From NCBI GenBank assembly GCA_036419695.1, contig CP143946.1, positions 724,501-788,500 on the forward strand: DNA of 64,000 nucleotides, in the 5' to 3' direction. Under the pieces are notes generated by a model, which searched no databases, was not told where the DNA came from, and saw only the letters and a list, made by a program, of their open reading frames with translations. The position numbers and the translations under genes were made by a program. Of the stretch, positions 1 through 8,042 are shown one piece after another (the stretch's first letter is position 1; every line of letters starts with the position of its first letter). The DNA is from [Clostridium] symbiosum (GTDB lineage Bacteria; Bacillota; Clostridia; Lachnospirales; Lachnospiraceae).

Positions 1-1
1 G

Positions 2-319
2 ATTCTCGCCGACGTTGTCATGCTTCCCGGGGAATCCCTCGTGCGGTCTATCGTATTTCGATGGAAACGGGAATTTGGCCTGACGAAGGTTGCATTTGAT
101 GTTTCAATGACAATTGGCGCCGGGATAATATCTCTCCTGTTGGCCGGCAAGGTAGCGGGGGTCAGGGAGGGAACCGTTATTGCAGCCGTCCTGGTCGGCT
201 TTATTGCGAGATTAATAGGAAGCAGGCTTGCATTTTTTTCCAATATCCTGTTTACGGTTCCCGTTCACAGTCCCTGCAAAAACTCTGGACAGTGCGGACA
301 TGATGTTGAAAATACATAA
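2..319 (+). CDS. YczE/YitT-like integral membrane protein, C-terminal part
   Basis: The reading frame is open from the first bases of the window, so the gene starts upstream and only about the last 105 residues are present. The visible part begins ILADVVMLPGESLV and has two hydrophobic segments, one around IGAGIISLLLAGKVAGV and one around TVIAAVLVGFIARLIG. The phrase ADVxMLPGExLV followed by membrane helices is typical of the YczE/YitT-type membrane proteins, whose substrate and function are not established. The tail is polar with two cysteines. The next gene starts 63 bases downstream, and no terminator is seen between them. The family call rests on a fragment, so it is tentative. Confidence 0.55.
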   Translation: MLADVVMLPGESLVRSIVFRWKREFGLTKVAFDVSMTIGAGIISLLLAGKVAGVREGTVIAAVLVGFIARLIGSRLAFFSNILFTVPVHSPCKNSGQCGHDVENT

Positions 320-382
320 AACGATATAAATAACAGACCGGCCTCAAGGGAAATTCAGCCGGAGAAGAGAGGACAGAACGAC

Positions 383-2329
383 ATGAAACGAAAATATCCC
401 CATTTATGCCAGCCAATTACACTTGGCAATGTAACCTTCCGCAACCGTATGTTTGCGTCCCCGATCGGCGCGACCGATATCGATAAGGACTGTGTCCCGG
501 GAGAGCGGACACGCGCCTTTTATGAACTCCGTGCTAAGGGCGGGGCAGCGGCCGTGACGATGAGCGAGCTGGTGGTCCATCCGGAGACGGACGGCTCCCA
601 TATGCTCCATTTAGACCTTACCACCGTTGGTTCTCTGGCGGCGTTCACATTCTGCGCCGACTCCATTAAAAGACACGGGGCCGTTCCCAGTGTGGAATTT
701 TCCCACTCCGGGCAGTATGCCGGTACGTATATGGCGGACAAAAATAAGAAACAGAGCTTGAACCAGTTCGGCCCGGATGACGCTGTGCGCCCGGACGGAA
801 TGAAAGTAAAAGCACTTACAAAAGGCCAGATTACCGATATTGTAAAACGCTACGGCGAAACGGCTGCTCTGGCAAAACGGGCAGGGTTTGAAATGATTAT
901 GATTCATGGAGGCCATACATGGCTCCTCAACCAGTTCATATCCCCCTATTTCAACCATAGAACCGATGAGTACGGCGGTTGTTTTGAGAACCGCATGCGG
1001 TTTACGATTGAAGTGTTAAAAGCGGTCCGGGAAGCTGTCGGCCCCCTGTTTCCAATCGAGTTCCGTATGAGCGGATCCGAGCTGTTCGAGGGTGGATATG
1101 ACATCGATGAGGGAATCCGGATTGCGCAGGCGGTGGAAGAATATGTGGATCTGATCCATGTATCGGCCGGTTCCTATCAGTTTGGATTTTTCCGCACCCA
1201 TCCATCCATGTTTTCCGGGCATGGCTGTAACGTATACCTTGCGGCAGAAATCAAAAAGCATGTAAAGAAACCGGTAGCCACCATAGGAGCTTTAAATGAT
1301 CCGGCGCAGATGGAAGAAATTATTGCATCGGGAAAAGCGGACGTCGTATATATGGGACGCGCCTTACTGGCCGATCCCTATCTGCCGCAGAAAATAGCAG
1401 CGGGAGAGGACGATAAGATTGTAAAATGTCTCCGCTGTTTTACCTGTATGGCGGAACGCCCGACGACCCAGACCCGCCGCTGCACGGTAAACCCGGTAAT
1501 CGGCCGTGAAATAGAGGGCACGGAAGTGCTCCCGTCATCCCGAAAGAAAAAAGTGCTGGTTGTGGGCGGCGGCGTGGCAGGGCTGAAGGCAGCTGTAACG
1601 GCGGCACAGCGGGGCCATGAAGTGATTCTCTGTGAAAAGTCGGATAAGACGGGGGGAATCTTAAAATGCGAGCAGGCAATCGATTTCAAGCGTGAGATGT
1701 ACGAGCTGGGACTGGCCCTGGAAGCGCAGGCGGAGGAGGCGGGGGTAGAAATCCGCCGCAATACGGAAGTAACTCCGGAATATGCGGAAAAAATCAATCC
1801 CGATTCGATGATTCTGGCAGTCGGTTCCAAACCAATTGTGCCGCCTCTTCCTGGTATGGATGGAGAAAACGTGGTAATTGTAAATAATTACTATCTGGAG
1901 AAAGAGAAAGTCGGCGGCTCGGTTGTGGTTCTTGGCGGCGGGCTGGCCGGGTGTGAGGCGGCAATCCACCTTGCGCAGGAGGGTAAAAAGGTTCATCTGG
2001 TAGAAATGAGGGATACGCTTGCCCCCGATGCCAATATCCGCCACCGTCCGATTCTTATGAAGATGATAGACGAATATGTGGAGGCACACACGGGATATCA
2101 GGGCATAAAGGTAACTGCCGACGGCGTTCTCTGTAAAGATTCCGAGGGCAGAGAGGTGCTGGTTCCGGGAAAAACCGTCGTCTGCGCAGTCGGACAAAGG
2201 GCGGATCGGGAGAGCGTGAACGCACTTCTGGACGCAGCTCCGGTGGTACGAGAGATAGGCGACTGTGTCAGGCCGGGTAATATAACGGCTGCGATTTACC
2301 AGGGGTATCATGCCGGACTGGATATATAG
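383..2329 (+). CDS. NADH:flavin oxidoreductase, OYE/2-enoate reductase type with FeS and FAD/NAD domains
   Basis: A 648-residue three-part flavoenzyme. Residues 1-340 form an Old Yellow Enzyme TIM barrel that binds FMN (GGHTWLLNQFISPYFN, then HVSAGSYQF). Next comes a cysteine cluster CLRCFTCM with a fourth Cys about 12 residues later (residues ~349-369), expected to hold a 4Fe-4S centre. Then two Rossmann GGGxAG motifs (~390 and ~515) bind FAD and NAD(P)H. This architecture is that of 2,4-dienoyl-CoA reductase, 2-enoate reductase and the bile-acid enzymes BaiCD/BaiH. It catalyses NADH-dependent reduction of an activated C=C bond in the cytoplasm. The exact substrate cannot be read from sequence. 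A GAGAGGA site precedes the ATG. A LysR gene follows in the same direction but has its own promoter. Confidence 0.88.
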   Translation: MKRKYPHLCQPITLGNVTFRNRMFASPIGATDIDKDCVPGERTRAFYELRAKGGAAAVTMSELVVHPETDGSHMLHLDLTTVGSLAAFTFCADSIKRHGAVPSVEFSHSGQYAGTYMADKNKKQSLNQFGPDDAVRPDGMKVKALTKGQITDIVKRYGETAALAKRAGFEMIMIHGGHTWLLNQFISPYFNHRTDEYGGCFENRMRFTIEVLKAVREAVGPLFPIEFRMSGSELFEGGYDIDEGIRIAQAVEEYVDLIHVSAGSYQFGFFRTHPSMFSGHGCNVYLAAEIKKHVKKPVATIGALNDPAQMEEIIASGKADVVYMGRALLADPYLPQKIAAGEDDKIVKCLRCFTCMAERPTTQTRRCTVNPVIGREIEGTEVLPSSRKKKVLVVGGGVAGLKAAVTAAQRGHEVILCEKSDKTGGILKCEQAIDFKREMYELGLALEAQAEEAGVEIRRNTEVTPEYAEKINPDSMILAVGSKPIVPPLPGMDGENVVIVNNYYLEKEKVGGSVVVLGGGLAGCEAAIHLAQEGKKVHLVEMRDTLAPDANIRHRPILMKMIDEYVEAHTGYQGIKVTADGVLCKDSEGREVLVPGKTVVCAVGQRADRESVNALLDAAPVVREIGDCVRPGNITAAIYQGYHAGLDI

Positions 2330-2400
2330 AAAGAGTAAAATGGAGATTCACTGACACGGCGGTTCTGCACCGGGCGCCTCTGTTGCCCTGTCCAACGGCC

Positions 2401-2429
2401 TTGTATTTACCCCGACGATATCCTATAAT
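2401..2429 (+). promoter_or_regulatory. Sigma-A promoter for the LysR gene
   Basis: TTGTAT (-35, 2401-2406), 17-base spacer, TATAAT (-10, 2424-2429), about 75 bases upstream of the LysR start. It suggests that the regulator is transcribed separately from the upstream oxidoreductase. Confidence 0.6.
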
Positions 2430-2503
2430 AGGAACAGAAATGACGCCGTTTCCCCGGCAATAAGAGGAAGGCGGGCGTCTCTGCGGGAAAAGGGGAGAGG
2501 GCT

Positions 2504-3421
2504 ATGAATCTCAAAGAACAGTTATATGTGTGCACACTGGCAAAGTGCGGGACGATATCAAAGGCAGCCGAGGAACTTTATATTTCACCTCCGGCGCTCA
2601 GCGTTTATCTGAGCAACCTGGAAAAGTACCTGGGGGTCAGGCTCTTTGAGAGGACGGGAAAAAGCCTGGTACCCACTTCCATGGGGCGGGAGTATGTGGA
2701 GCGGGCTGAGAAGATGCTTCAGATGAAAAAGGATTTTGAGCTTTTGCTGGAGCAGTCGAGCGGTAAATGCAAGGGGAGTCTGCGCGTGGGAATCCAGCAC
2801 AGGAGAGCCATCTCAATCGCCCCTTTTCTTATGGTGCATTTCCTGAAGGAGTATCCCGACATTAACCTGATTATAAAAGAGGGAGTCTATGACGAGCTGG
2901 TGCAGATGTACCAGACAAATGCCATTGACTTCCTCATCTATACATGCGCGGACGAACTTCCGGATACAACTTACGTGGATCTGGGGGAGGAGTATGTGCT
3001 GCTGGTTCTCCCGGAGCATCATCCGGCCAATGCAGAGACCTGGTGGAAGGAGGGGGAGCATTTTCCGCATCTGGATCCCCGCTGCCTGACGGACGAAGTT
3101 TTTGTACTTCCGGTGAAAAAGCAGAGTCTGCGCGGTACTGCCGAGCGGATACTGGAACAATACAGGATACGGCCAAAACGTATCATCGAGATACGGTATT
3201 TTGAAACCGCCATGTCCATGGTCGATCAGGGGGTGGGGATCGGATTCAACCGTTCGGGATATATCCGTGGAATGGACCGGTTCCCGGGGGTGAGGTACTG
3301 CCTGATTGGGGATGTGCCGTACAGCGCGCGGCTGGTTCTGGCGTACCGGAAGGGGCGGAATTTAGCGCCTCATATGGAACGGCTCATCCAGCTCATCAAG
3401 GAGCACATAAATAAAACTTAA
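2504..3421 (+). CDS. LysR-family transcriptional regulator
   Basis: A 305-residue LysR-type regulator of normal length. Residues 1-60 form the winged helix-turn-helix (GTISKAAEELYISPPALSVYL, then LEKYLGVRLFERTGK). The remainder is the periplasmic-binding-protein-like effector domain (LRVGIQHRRA through GVGIGFNRSGY). The ATG follows AGGGGAGAGGGCT. The YfcC carrier and M20 amidohydrolase lie directly downstream on the same strand, so this protein is the likely regulator of that uptake and hydrolysis pair. It could also act on the upstream oxidoreductase. The effector is unknown. Confidence 0.9.
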   Translation: MNLKEQLYVCTLAKCGTISKAAEELYISPPALSVYLSNLEKYLGVRLFERTGKSLVPTSMGREYVERAEKMLQMKKDFELLLEQSSGKCKGSLRVGIQHRRAISIAPFLMVHFLKEYPDINLIIKEGVYDELVQMYQTNAIDFLIYTCADELPDTTYVDLGEEYVLLVLPEHHPANAETWWKEGEHFPHLDPRCLTDEVFVLPVKKQSLRGTAERILEQYRIRPKRIIEIRYFETAMSMVDQGVGIGFNRSGYIRGMDRFPGVRYCLIGDVPYSARLVLAYRKGRNLAPHMERLIQLIKEHINKT

Positions 3422-3443
3422 AGAGCCGTTAAATTTAATGTAA

Positions 3444-3472
3444 TTGTTGCAGACCCGGTTCCTGATTATAAT
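3444..3472 (+). promoter_or_regulatory. Sigma-A promoter for yfcC-amidohydrolase
   Basis: TTGTTG (3444-3449), 17-base spacer, TATAAT (3467-3472), about 50 bases before the YfcC-type start. It sits immediately after the LysR gene, which fits LysR control of the two genes downstream. Confidence 0.55.
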
Positions 3473-3520
3473 CATAGTATCAAAATCAATGAGAAAAAGT
3501 TGTAATCAGGAGGGTATAGC

Positions 3521-4921
3521 ATGAATGCGAAAAAGAAACATTTCAAGATGCCGCACAGTTTTGTGATTGTCTTTACCATTATTGTGGCGGCCGTACTGAT
3601 GACCTGGATCATCCCTGCCGGCGAGTATCTGCGCGTCGAAAATGCACAGGGGATCAAGGTGATTGATCCAAGTCAATTCCAATACCTGGCACGTTCGCCG
3701 GTAAATCCATTATTAATCCCGCTATACATTGTAAAAGCGTTTATGAAAAGGGTAGACCTGATTCTGGTAATCCTGTTTTCCGGCGGAGCATTTCATATGC
3801 TGACGGAATCGGGTGCATTGCAGGTGGTCATCGCCAAGATTGCGAAAAAATTCGCCAGTAACCTCTATGTCTTTATTCCCCTGCTGACCCTTGTATTCGG
3901 TCTGATTTGCACCACACAGGGCGTGAACATTTTCATAGCATTCGCTCCCGTCATGGTCATGATGTCACTGGCGATGGGGATGGACTCCATCACAGGCGCG
4001 GCAATTATTATTCTGGGAGGAGCCATCGGCTTTTCAACCGGAACGCTGAATCCCAATACCACCATCGTGGCACAGAAAATCGCGGAGCTTCCGGCCTATT
4101 CCGGCCTTGGATACCGGGCCGTCTGTTTCGGGGTATACTACATAGTCACAAATATTTATTTAATCCGTTATGCCTTAAAAATCAGAAAAGATCCGACGCT
4201 CAGCCCCATGTATGATCTGGATCGGGAAAATGAACTGAACAACGGCGGGGATTTGGATTCCTTCGGCACTCTTAATGGGCGCAAGGTTCTGATTATCTTA
4301 TCCCTGATTTTATCCCTGACCACGATTATTTACGGAAGCGTCAAGATGGGATGGGATATGCCGGAAATGGCCGCCATATTTATTGCTCTTGCCATTATCG
4401 TCGGCGTAATTGCAGGATTTGACTCTACGACGATATCGAAACATTTCCTGGAGGGATGTAAAAAAATGCTCTCCGCGGTTATTATTATCGGCCTGGCCCA
4501 GTCCATCAGTGTCATCATGACGGACGGGAAAATCATCGACACCGTAGTGCATGTGCTGGCCGGAGGACTGAACCGGGTGCCGGCTGTTCTTCAGGCGCCG
4601 GCGATGCTGATTGCCAACACGGTCATCAATATTTTCCTGACCTCCGGTTCGGGACAGGCAGCGGCGGTTATGCCCATTATGATCCCGCTTTCGGATCTGA
4701 TTGGAATGACAAGGCAGACTGCAATCCTTGCATTTAACTTCGGCGACGGATTCTGTAACTATATTCTTCCGACCTCCACCGCGCTGATGGGAATTATCAG
4801 CGCCTCCAATATCCCGTATGACCGGTGGATGAAATTTATGTGGAAAATGTTCCTGGTATGGCTGGCTGTCGGCACCGTTCTTCTGAGCATCGCACAGGCA
4901 ATCCATCTGGGGCCGATGTAG
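3521..4921 (+). CDS. YfcC-family (DcuC/ArcD superfamily) carrier
   Basis: A 466-residue polytopic membrane protein. The N-terminal helix ends in TWIIPAGEY, a hallmark of the YfcC family. Later phrases (GGAIGFSTGTLNPNTT near residues 165-182, TSGSGQAAAVMPIMIPLSDL near 385) are the conserved re-entrant loops of DcuC/ArcD/AbgT-like secondary carriers. Such proteins move amino acids, peptides or aminoacyl conjugates across the cytoplasmic membrane. The gene starts at an ATG behind AGGAGGG, and an M20 amidohydrolase follows after about 56 bases. By analogy with abgT-abgAB the pair probably imports and then hydrolyses an N-acyl or N-aryl amino acid. The substrate itself is inference. Confidence 0.82.
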   Translation: MNAKKKHFKMPHSFVIVFTIIVAAVLMTWIIPAGEYLRVENAQGIKVIDPSQFQYLARSPVNPLLIPLYIVKAFMKRVDLILVILFSGGAFHMLTESGALQVVIAKIAKKFASNLYVFIPLLTLVFGLICTTQGVNIFIAFAPVMVMMSLAMGMDSITGAAIIILGGAIGFSTGTLNPNTTIVAQKIAELPAYSGLGYRAVCFGVYYIVTNIYLIRYALKIRKDPTLSPMYDLDRENELNNGGDLDSFGTLNGRKVLIILSLILSLTTIIYGSVKMGWDMPEMAAIFIALAIIVGVIAGFDSTTISKHFLEGCKKMLSAVIIIGLAQSISVIMTDGKIIDTVVHVLAGGLNRVPAVLQAPAMLIANTVINIFLTSGSGQAAAVMPIMIPLSDLIGMTRQTAILAFNFGDGFCNYILPTSTALMGIISASNIPYDRWMKFMWKMFLVWLAVGTVLLSIAQAIHLGPM

Positions 4922-4977
4922 GGCAGGAATGAAAAAATAGTTGGAATTTTAAAGAACAGAAAGTGAGGATATCTGTA

Positions 4978-6150
4978 ATGATGAAGGATAAGCTTTTTCA
5001 GATAGTGGAGCAGCAAAAGGATAAATTGTGGGAGATGGCCGATCAAATCTTTGATCACCCGGAATATGAGGGTGAGGAGGTCATGGCCTCCGGGCTTCTG
5101 GCCGGTTATCTGAAGGAACATGGTTTTACCGTGGACATGGGAGTCGGCGGTTTTAAGACCGCTTTCCGGGCGGAGTACCATCATGGTACCGGAGGGCCGG
5201 TAATCGGTATCCTCTGCGAATATGACGCCTTAAGGGGGCTGGGACACGGCTGCGGCCATCATATGCAGGGACCGTCCTGCCTCGGGGCGGCCATTGCCCT
5301 GAAGGATATGGATACGGAGCGGCCGTTTACACTTATTGTGTACGGAACGCCTGCGGAGGAAACGCTCGGTTCCAAATGCGACATGCTGAAGGCGGGCTGT
5401 TTTAAAGAGTTGGATGTTGCATTTATGATGCATGGGGCGCCAAATACCTGTACGGATATCAAGTGCCTTGCACAAAACAGCTACCGTGTGATTTTCCAGG
5501 GCAGGAAAGCTCACGCCGCCCTGGCGCCGGAGAAGGGCAGAAGCGCTTTTGACGCACTTCTCATTGCGTTTCAGGGAGTGGAGTTTCTGCGGGAACACGT
5601 TCCGGATGATGTCAGAATGCACTATACGGTAGCCGAGCTGCCGGGGCCGAGCAATGTGGTGCCGGATCGGGCGGTGGGAGAGTTCTCCATCCGCTCATTT
5701 TCCAAGAAGACATTGGAGGCGGTTTCGGAACGGTTTCAGGAGATTATAAAGGGAGCCTCTCTGATCGGAGGAGTCGGTTATGAGCTGGTTCCGGGAAAAA
5801 CTTTTTTTAACAAAATTCCAGTTCTTCTGTTAAATGATCTTCTTATGAAAAATGCTGAGCTTGCGGGAGCGCCTCAGCTTGCGCCGCCCCGTGAAAAGAC
5901 GGGGTCTACGGATTTCGGCAATGTGATGTATGAAATCCCGGGCTCCTGTATCCGCGTCGCATTCGTCCCCGAGGGAACAGCCTCCCATTCACAGGAATAT
6001 GTAGACGCAGGAAAATCGGATGCCGCGCATGACTGTGTCATCTATGGAGCAAAGGCGATCGCCGGAGCTGTTTATGATTTAATTGAGACGGACGGACTTC
6101 TGGAGAAGGTGAAAGAGGAGTTTGCGGAGAGTAAAAAGAGGAATATGTGA
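4978..6150 (+). CDS. M20-family metallo-amidohydrolase
   Basis: About 390 residues, cytosolic. Metal-binding signatures are visible: CEYDALRGLGHGCGHH around residues 80-94 and GTPAEET around 123-129, which carries the Glu-Glu pair, then a dimerisation domain and a late SxEFVP-like metal region. The family (AbgA/AbgB, HipO, aminoacylase-like) cleaves amide bonds of N-acyl amino acids, aminobenzoyl-glutamate or dipeptides. An in-frame GTG lies 15 bases upstream, but it is part of the GTGAGGA ribosome binding site, so the ATG at 4978 is chosen. The gene probably forms an operon with the YfcC carrier. A long palindromic repeat starts 5 bases after the stop codon. Confidence 0.87.
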   Translation: MMKDKLFQIVEQQKDKLWEMADQIFDHPEYEGEEVMASGLLAGYLKEHGFTVDMGVGGFKTAFRAEYHHGTGGPVIGILCEYDALRGLGHGCGHHMQGPSCLGAAIALKDMDTERPFTLIVYGTPAEETLGSKCDMLKAGCFKELDVAFMMHGAPNTCTDIKCLAQNSYRVIFQGRKAHAALAPEKGRSAFDALLIAFQGVEFLREHVPDDVRMHYTVAELPGPSNVVPDRAVGEFSIRSFSKKTLEAVSERFQEIIKGASLIGGVGYELVPGKTFFNKIPVLLLNDLLMKNAELAGAPQLAPPREKTGSTDFGNVMYEIPGSCIRVAFVPEGTASHSQEYVDAGKSDAAHDCVIYGAKAIAGAVYDLIETDGLLEKVKEEFAESKKRNM

Positions 6151-6154
6151 GGAG

Positions 6155-6493
6155 TTAATTGAGGAATGAGAACGCCGCCGGGACGGTCGGGGTTCGGGAT
6201 GGTGAGAGGGAGGTTGTGAGTCTTCAGTCCCGGCTTGCAGGTTGTCGCGGGCGGGGAATCCGGGCAGAAAAAGTTCCTGCGGGAAACGCTTTCGCTCTTT
6301 GGAGTGCATAACAGTACTGAGGCGTCTGAGAAACGCCGCCTAAGTACTGATGGACTCCCAGGTTCCCTCCGGAATCTTTTTCTCCCGGATTCCCCCCTCA
6401 CGACAACCTCCAATCGGGGACAAAAGACTCAGCCAGCCCCCTCACCACACCGGACATGGTCCGTTCCGGACGCGTCCTCCTCACCTCAGTTAA
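6155..6493. repeat. Long palindromic intergenic repeat, copy A
   Basis: A 339-base imperfect palindrome with ends TTAATTGAGG and CCTCAGTTAA. The left arm pairs with the right arm over most of its length (for example GAATCCGGGCAGAAAAAG against CTTTTTCTCCCGGATTC), leaving a small centre around 6310-6345. No plausible protein is encoded. Its left half closely matches the sequence from 39347 onward. Its right 111 bases (6387-6497) appear identical to 40041-40151. It lies just behind the stop codon of the amidohydrolase and in front of bioY. Confidence 0.85.
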
Positions 6494-6511
6494 ATCCCCC
6501 TTAATTCAGGT

Positions 6512-6540
6512 TTGTACAAATACCATATTTGTAGTACAAT
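6512..6540 (+). promoter_or_regulatory. bioY promoter with overlapping palindromic operator
   Basis: TTGTAC (-35, 6512-6517), 17-base spacer, TACAAT (-10, 6535-6540). The -35 and -10 regions are also the arms of a palindrome TTGTAC-N16-GTACAA (6512-6539). Biotin-gene operators bound by bifunctional BirA have the same layout, with short inverted arms spaced about 14-16 bases apart across the promoter. BirA control is therefore likely but inferred. Confidence 0.6.
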
Positions 6541-6579
6541 GTTTCACATAGCCATACATTGAAAGAAGGTGAAGAGTGA

Positions 6580-7179
6580 ATGAATCAGAAACATAAAGTA
6601 ATTGCGCAGAGCCGGGGCGCGGCGAGGGATTTGACGGTCTGTGGACTGCTTGCTTCCCTGATTGCGGTTGGGGCTTTTATTAAAATTGTCATACCGGTTG
6701 GGGCGGATACCATGAATTTTACGTTGCAGTGGTTTTTTGTCCTGCTGGCCGGTCTTCTTCTGGGTTCCAGAAAAGCATTTTGGAGTGTGGCAATCTATCT
6801 GTTGGTAGGTCTTTCGGGAATTCCCGTTTTTGCACGGGGAGGAGGCCTGGGGTATCTGATCCGTCCTACCTTTGGTTTCCTTCTGGGATTTGCCCTGGCG
6901 GCGTATGCCATGGGAAAAGTATGCGAGTGGATACATTCGTACAAAACAGCGGCCTGTCTTTTTGCGGCGACGGTAGGGTATGTCATCTATTATGGGATGG
7001 GAATTCTTTATTTTTATTTTATTACCCATTTTGTAGTTGTGACACCGCACACGGTAGGATGGGGCGCCATTTTTGCCGTTTACTGCCTGCCTACGATGCT
7101 GCCGGATTATATTCTCTGCATCGTGGCCGTGATGGTTTCAAAACGTCTCCGGCCGGTTGTAGCGCAGGGGATGCGTTGA
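6580..7179 (+). CDS. bioY: Biotin ECF transporter S component BioY
   Basis: A 199-residue membrane protein with about six hydrophobic segments. It carries the BioY signature region FARGGGLGYLIRPTFGFLLGF (residues ~86-106), preceded by LQWFFVLLAGLLLGSRKAF and LLVGLSGIPVF. BioY is the substrate-specific subunit of the energy-coupling-factor biotin importer and works with the shared EcfT/EcfA module encoded elsewhere. No ATPase gene is adjacent, so this is a stand-alone S component, as is usual in Firmicutes. The ATG is preceded by AAGGTGA. The promoter is overlapped by a palindrome of biotin-operator type, which fits repression when biotin is plentiful. Confidence 0.93.
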   Translation: MNQKHKVIAQSRGAARDLTVCGLLASLIAVGAFIKIVIPVGADTMNFTLQWFFVLLAGLLLGSRKAFWSVAIYLLVGLSGIPVFARGGGLGYLIRPTFGFLLGFALAAYAMGKVCEWIHSYKTAACLFAATVGYVIYYGMGILYFYFITHFVVVTPHTVGWGAIFAVYCLPTMLPDYILCIVAVMVSKRLRPVVAQGMR

Positions 7180-7482
7180 AAATAAAATAGTGTTGATAAA
7201 ACTGTTATATTTTAGCCGGAAAGATTTCAAATGGTAGGGGTCAAGATTACAACAACTGTTCATTTTAAAAGAATACAAATCACCAATAAATGACCCCATG
7301 CAGAACCCTCTGCCGATTTAAACGGCCACGGAAAAAATGCGTATATATATAAATAGTATTATTTCCAAAGAAGTCTATTAAACACAGAGCCTTGAATAAG
7401 CGAGGGGAAAAAGTTATAATAAGGACAGAAACAAAAAGAATCTCATGAACGTTCTTTGAATCTTGGAAAGGAGATGACAGCG
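7180..7482 (+). promoter_or_regulatory. Intergenic region with toxin-antitoxin promoter
   Basis: An AT-rich spacer. A clear sigma-A promoter TTGAAT (7392-7397), 17 bases, TATAAT (7415-7420) lies about 60 bases before the antitoxin start. Upstream, GGGGTCA (about 7238) and TGACCCC (about 7297) form a widely spaced inverted repeat that could be an operator or stem. No gene is seen in 7180-7390. Confidence 0.5.
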
Positions 7483-7644
7483 ATGGAAGCAGCAGCACGT
7501 CAGGAATATGAACTTGAACGGAAAAATAATCAGGCTACCGTAAGAGGAATGGTCATACAGGCGATAGAGCAGACAAATCAGGCAAAAACAAAAGATTTTA
7601 ATGAGGTATGTGAAAGACTGGAGAAAAAATATCTGAATGCATAA
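7483..7644 (+). CDS. Small putative antitoxin of a RelE/ParE-type module
   Basis: A 53-residue charged, alpha-helical protein (MEAAARQEYELERKNNQATV at the start, KKYLNA at the end). In-frame TTG and ATG codons at 7456 and 7474 lie before or against the GGAAAGGAG site, so the ATG at 7483, 9 bases behind that site, is preferred. It ends inside the toxin gene (8-base overlap), the usual antitoxin-first arrangement with translational coupling. No DNA-binding fold is evident in so short a protein, so autoregulation may depend on the complex or be absent. The antitoxin role is inferred from position, size and overlap. Confidence 0.65.
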   Translation: MEAAARQEYELERKNNQATVRGMVIQAIEQTNQAKTKDFNEVCERLEKKYLNA

Positions 7645-7969
7645 ATACAATCTGAAAATAACAGAGTTAGCAGAACAGGACTTGGAGGAAATTGGAGATT
7701 ATATTGCATTTAGACTGAAAAATCCGTCTGCAGCAATTGATACGTTACGGTCTTTACGGAAAACAATTAATACCTTGGTATTAGAGCCGGAAAGACATGA
7801 ATTGGACGAGGACGAGGTTCTGGCGGCTCTTGGTGTAAGAAAAAGTTATTTTAAGAATTATAAGATCTATTACATGGTGCATGAATCCACAGACAACGTG
7901 GTTGTGCTTCGAATTCTTCATATGCTGGTTGACAGCAGAGCCAAACTATATCGGGTTTTTGAACTTTGA
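7637..7969 (+). CDS. RelE/ParE-family toxin
   Basis: A 110-residue protein with the RelE/ParE superfamily pattern. The N-terminal strand YNLKITELAEQDLEEIGDYI is followed by a helix with regularly spaced leucines. The body is VRKSYFKNYKIYYMVHES, then VVVLRILHMLVDSRA, with the conserved R-xx-Y-xx-Y-xx-Y core and a C-terminal LRILH strand. Members either cleave mRNA at the ribosome (RelE) or poison DNA gyrase (ParE). This sequence alone does not separate the two, although the LRILHMLVD ending is common in the plasmid-stabilisation branch. It overlaps the antitoxin gene by 8 bases and is followed by a terminator. Confidence 0.83.
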   Translation: MHKYNLKITELAEQDLEEIGDYIAFRLKNPSAAIDTLRSLRKTINTLVLEPERHELDEDEVLAALGVRKSYFKNYKIYYMVHESTDNVVVLRILHMLVDSRAKLYRVFEL

Positions 7970-7990
7970 CATTCGGGAAAGTATAATTTT

Positions 7991-8042
7991 AGAAAAAGAG
8001 TGCTGTGGAACGGTGGTAGCGTTTTCGCGGCACTCTTTTTTT
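7991..8042 (+). terminator. Rho-independent terminator of the toxin-antitoxin operon
   Basis: AAAGAGTGC and GCACTCTTT form the stem around a 25-base loop, followed by a run of T. It lies 22 bases after the toxin stop codon. Confidence 0.75.

Noticed and set aside
4963..4977. GTG start for the M20 amidohydrolase
   Set aside because: The GTG is part of the GTGAGGA ribosome binding site for the ATG at 4978.
6072..6504. Open frames on both strands across palindrome A that would encode Pro/Arg/Ser-rich proteins
   Set aside because: They lie inside a fold-back repeat, have no ribosome binding site, and similar frames appear in other copies only because the DNA is repeated.
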